Below, piece by piece: positions 6,831 to 8,723 of a stretch of DNA of 8,723 nucleotides. This DNA comes from an uncultured Prevotella sp. (lineage in GTDB: Bacteria > Bacteroidota > Bacteroidia > Bacteroidales > Bacteroidaceae), in contig CALCVP010000047.1 of NCBI GenBank assembly GCA_937907705.1, forward strand, positions 1 through 8,723, written 5' to 3'. The notes beneath the pieces were generated by a model that searched no databases, had not been told where the DNA came from, and saw nothing but the letters and a program-made list of their open reading frames with translations. A program made the position numbers and the translations under genes. Position 1 is the first letter of the stretch. The number at the start of each line of letters is the position of its first letter.

Positions 6831-7724
6831 CTACTTAAAAAGGCTACGGAAATTGACAGGTATTACAGTTTCAAATTCCATACGCTGCTTTGTTATAGGA
6901 TGGTAAAAACACAATACATACGCATGTAGGCATAATCTATGCAAAGGGTCATCACCATTACCATATTTTATATCTCCACATACAGGATGCCCCATATCAG
7001 CAGTATGCACACGTATCTGGTTTTTACGTCCAGTCTCTAATCGGAATTCGACAAGACTATGTTCCGTAGTGCGCTTGAGGGTATGAAAATGAGTGATGGC
7101 ATATTTGCCGCCGTTATCTATTGGCGATGAATAAGTTATATAGGCTTTATTATCTTTCAGCCAATTAGCCACTGTTCCTTCATCTTCTTCCATCTCGCCA
7201 CTTACCACAGCTATGTATCTTCTGTCATAGACAATATCATGCCAATTATGCTCCAAAATCTGTTCTGTCTCTATATCTTTGGCATAAATCATCAGGCCAC
7301 TGGTATCTCTATCTAATCGATGAACAACATGAGCAGTACATTTTTGACGCGATTTATGGAAATAGTCATCAAGCACTTTCTTAACATTAAGAGAACTATG
7401 CCCTGCCGCCATCGACAAGATGCCTGTATTCTTTTCAATCACTAACAAATAGCGATCCTCATATACAAGCTTTACATAACGGCTTTTAAAAGTATAGCGA
7501 TTTTGCTTTGTCTTACTTACAGCCACCTTCATGCCAGGCTTTAATGGATAATCAAACTGTGTTATCACTTTATTATCCACCTTTATACCTTGTCCTTTTA
7601 GCGTTAGTTTTATCTTCGATCGGCTCTCGTTTTTTATATTTTCCAATAAAAACTCCAGTAATGGTTTTTCCTCATTTACTGTGAAATACGTATATGTATC
7701 TTTATTATTGCTATTATAGTGCAT
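6831..7724 (-). CDS. RluA-family RNA pseudouridine synthase
   Basis: This protein converts specific uridines in structured RNA (rRNA or tRNA) to pseudouridine. From the chosen start it has 297 residues. An S4-like RNA-binding segment covers about residues 20-70. The catalytic domain carries HRLDRDTSG (135-143) with the catalytic Asp138, then RLETGRKNQIRVH (228-240) and the GD..YG stretch near 250. The start is placed at ATG 7724, preceded by the purine-rich AAGGAAAGAAG. The in-frame ATG at 7745 and TTG at 7778 are alternatives that would add 7 or 18 residues. The target site cannot be told from sequence: RluA, RluC and RluD types share these motifs. The gene follows the cupin gene after 94 bp and precedes the small membrane protein by 9 bp. 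Confidence 0.9.
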   Translation of the reverse strand: MHYNSNNKDTYTYFTVNEEKPLLEFLLENIKNESRSKIKLTLKGQGIKVDNKVITQFDYPLKPGMKVAVSKTKQNRYTFKSRYVKLVYEDRYLLVIEKNTGILSMAAGHSSLNVKKVLDDYFHKSRQKCTAHVVHRLDRDTSGLMIYAKDIETEQILEHNWHDIVYDRRYIAVVSGEMEEDEGTVANWLKDNKAYITYSSPIDNGGKYAITHFHTLKRTTEHSLVEFRLETGRKNQIRVHTADMGHPVCGDIKYGNGDDPLHRLCLHAYVLCFYHPITKQRMEFETVIPVNFRSLFK

Positions 7725-7818
7725 GACTTCTTTCCTTGTTTGCATAGCCAAGACATGTTGCACTTTTTTATTTTCCAATCATGCCCTGCCTATTATACTT
7801 TTTCGCATACATTTATAT
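7725..7818. other. Short intergenic gap, cupin to pseudouridine synthase
   Basis: An AT-rich gap of 94 bp. I see no TAnnTTTG match on the minus strand and no clear terminator. Part of it (up to 7778) would be coding if the pseudouridine synthase used its upstream TTG codon. Confidence 0.4.
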
Positions 7819-8157
7819 TTACTTTACATGATGCTCTGGCACAATAGCCAAATAACACAAATCTGTATCCGACAGATTTTCCATATAATGGCTATGACCT
7901 TCTGGACAATAATGTACTTGTCCAGGCTTTGCCACTTCTGTTTTGCCGTCATAGTGGAATGTGGCTTCTCCACTAATCACATACACAATTTCGCAATTGC
8001 CTTCATGGGTATGCAATCCACTTGAAGCTTTAGGCTTCAGCGTGCTATACATAATCTTGCATTTATCATCTACATAATTGCGTGTAAGCAGCTCGCCATG
8101 CCCACCTTTAAATCCATTAATGGCAACTTCTTCTATCTTTTTAGGATCTATAATCAT
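7819..8157 (-). CDS. Small single-domain cupin protein
   Basis: A 112-residue cupin. Motif 1 is seen as GLHTHEGNCE (residues 47-56), giving metal ligands H48, H50 and probably E56 (the usual HxH(x)3-5E pattern), followed by G63. Motif 2 runs from G79 through P85-E-G-H88 to N94, with His88 (or H90) as the fourth ligand. The protein is the size of one minimal cupin barrel with no added domain, so it is either a small metal-dependent enzyme (isomerase or dioxygenase type) or a ligand-binding protein. The substrate cannot be read from the sequence. It starts 7 bp after the DUF1232 gene stop, and the spacer AGAAGGC resembles a Shine-Dalgarno set very close to the ATG. Confidence 0.85.
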   Translation of the reverse strand: MIIDPKKIEEVAINGFKGGHGELLTRNYVDDKCKIMYSTLKPKASSGLHTHEGNCEIVYVISGEATFHYDGKTEVAKPGQVHYCPEGHSHYMENLSDTDLCYLAIVPEHHVK

Positions 8158-8164
8158 GCCTTCT

Positions 8165-8581
8165 TTATTTTTTTGCTTCTTCTGTACTGTTCTTTTCGTC
8201 TTTTATAAGGTCTGAGATGTCTTCCAATTCATCCTCATCAAACCACTTGTTCAATTTCTGTTGTGCCTTTTCCTTAACATCGTCAGAGACCTTGCCCCAA
8301 ACTTTATTAAGAACATAGGCCAACACTGCCAAGTCATCTCCCAATCCAACAATAGGAATAGCATCAGGCACAACATCAAGTGGACTGATAAGATAGCCTA
8401 ATGCCCCAACTATAATAGCTTTGTCTTTTACTGATATCTTATCACTCTGCAAGGTGTAATAAAGTACCAGCGCTGTATATACAAGCTTTGAACCTGCGCG
8501 CTTAGCTATACGCGATATTTTCTCCACAAAGTCAGAATTAGTGAACTTATTGGAATATGACATAAAATCGGGTAATTCCAT
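8165..8581 (-). CDS. DUF1232 (YkvA-like) small membrane-associated protein
   Basis: A 138-residue protein. Residues about 50-95 carry the DUF1232 core: a hydrophobic segment with LGYLISPLDVVPDAIP, then a GLGDDLAVLA stretch. The conserved SPLD..PD.IP and GDD positions are all present. Residues 33-45 are another hydrophobic stretch. The tail from about 100 is highly charged (Lys/Glu/Asp) and likely cytosolic and partly helical. The family is widespread and has no established biochemical role that I can name. The ATG at 8581 is the first codon; an internal Met7 is an alternative. It heads a likely two-gene unit with the cupin and has a good Bacteroidetes-type promoter 30-60 bp upstream. Confidence 0.85.
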   Translation of the reverse strand: MELPDFMSYSNKFTNSDFVEKISRIAKRAGSKLVYTALVLYYTLQSDKISVKDKAIIVGALGYLISPLDVVPDAIPIVGLGDDLAVLAYVLNKVWGKVSDDVKEKAQQKLNKWFDEDELEDISDLIKDEKNSTEEAKK

Positions 8582-8613
8582 CTCTTAAACGTTTTAATGA
8601 TTAATAATCAATG

Positions 8614-8645
8614 CAAAAATAGTAATTATTTTCTGTTCTGACAAA
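8614..8645 (-). promoter_or_regulatory. Bacteroidetes-type promoter for the DUF1232-cupin genes
   Basis: On the minus strand TTTG (8645-8642) is followed after 20 bp by TATTTTTG (8621-8614). This fits the known Bacteroidetes primary sigma-factor consensus TTTG-N19..21-TAnnTTTG in both boxes and spacing. Transcription would begin near 8607, giving a leader of about 25 nt before the ATG at 8581. It is the best promoter match in the window. Confidence 0.6.
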
Positions 8646-8723
8646 TTTATTATCCAACATCAACCTTTTTAATAGGGTGTCCAGTTCGTTGTACCAAATT
8701 TAGCTCACTTTCCTAAGCGTTTT
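8646..8723. other. Edge region, no gene identified
   Basis: A short stretch upstream of the promoter. On the minus strand one frame ends with a TGA at 8707-8705 after only five codons, which could be the tail of a gene lying beyond the window, but that is too little to call. No terminator or repeat end is clear. Confidence 0.3.

Noticed and set aside
7725..7778. An N-terminal extension of the pseudouridine synthase to the TTG at 7778.
   Set aside because: It relies on a rare start codon; the ATG at 7724 has a better purine-rich leader and gives a more usual N-terminus.
45..8703. Loose similarity between the two window edges (GTTG..CCAA near 45-55 and near 8689-8698), suggesting flanking repeats.
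   Set aside because: Only short degenerate matches on an arbitrary window boundary; chance explains it.
8674..8723. The sequence GGGTGTCCAGTTCGTTGTAC looked like a possible insertion-sequence end.
   Set aside because: No matching inverted end, target duplication or transposase is in the window; resemblance alone is not enough.

Overview
The window looks like chromosomal DNA of an anaerobic Bacteroidota, most likely order Bacteroidales and probably Prevotellaceae. The DNA is AT-rich. The Men proteins resemble the Bacteroides/Prevotella versions as I remember them. Start codons mostly lack a strong Shine-Dalgarno sequence. At least one upstream region matches the Bacteroidetes promoter consensus (-33 TTTG, about 20 bp spacer, -7 TAnnTTTG). 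The family-level placement is inference; no 16S or other marker is present. All ten genes lie on the minus strand, so transcription runs from right (8723) to left (1).

Right half (8581 down to 6663): a DUF1232/YkvA-family small membrane protein, a small single-domain cupin, an RluA-family RNA pseudouridine synthase and a 52-residue two-helix membrane protein too short for a normal ORF list. The first pair is separated by 7 bp and the last pair by 9 bp, so each pair is probably co-transcribed. Nothing ties these four to a common pathway. A good promoter candidate lies just upstream of the DUF1232 gene.

Left half (6446 down to 170): a compact menaquinone (vitamin K2) cluster in transcription order menI (hotdog thioesterase)-menF-menD-menB-menC-menE, with gaps of 2 to 72 bp or a short overlap. 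The enzymes cover chorismate to isochorismate (MenF), to SEPHCHC (MenD), SHCHC to o-succinylbenzoate (MenC), to its CoA ester (MenE), to DHNA-CoA (MenB) and to DHNA (MenI). The step between MenD and MenC (MenH), the prenyltransferase MenA and the methyltransferase MenG/UbiE are not in the window. Catalytic residues are visible in every enzyme, and none appears broken.

Non-coding parts: 1-169 downstream of menE, 2191-2261 between menB and menC (a likely internal promoter with a dyad), 6447-6662 upstream of menI, 7725-7818, and 8582-8723. The most unexpected signal is an 11-bp string, ATTTTGAACAC, found three times, always on the same strand and always in the gaps around the men genes. I saw no mobile element, CRISPR array, tRNA or rRNA, and no clearly novel system. 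This is largely a core-metabolism region with a few details worth checking.
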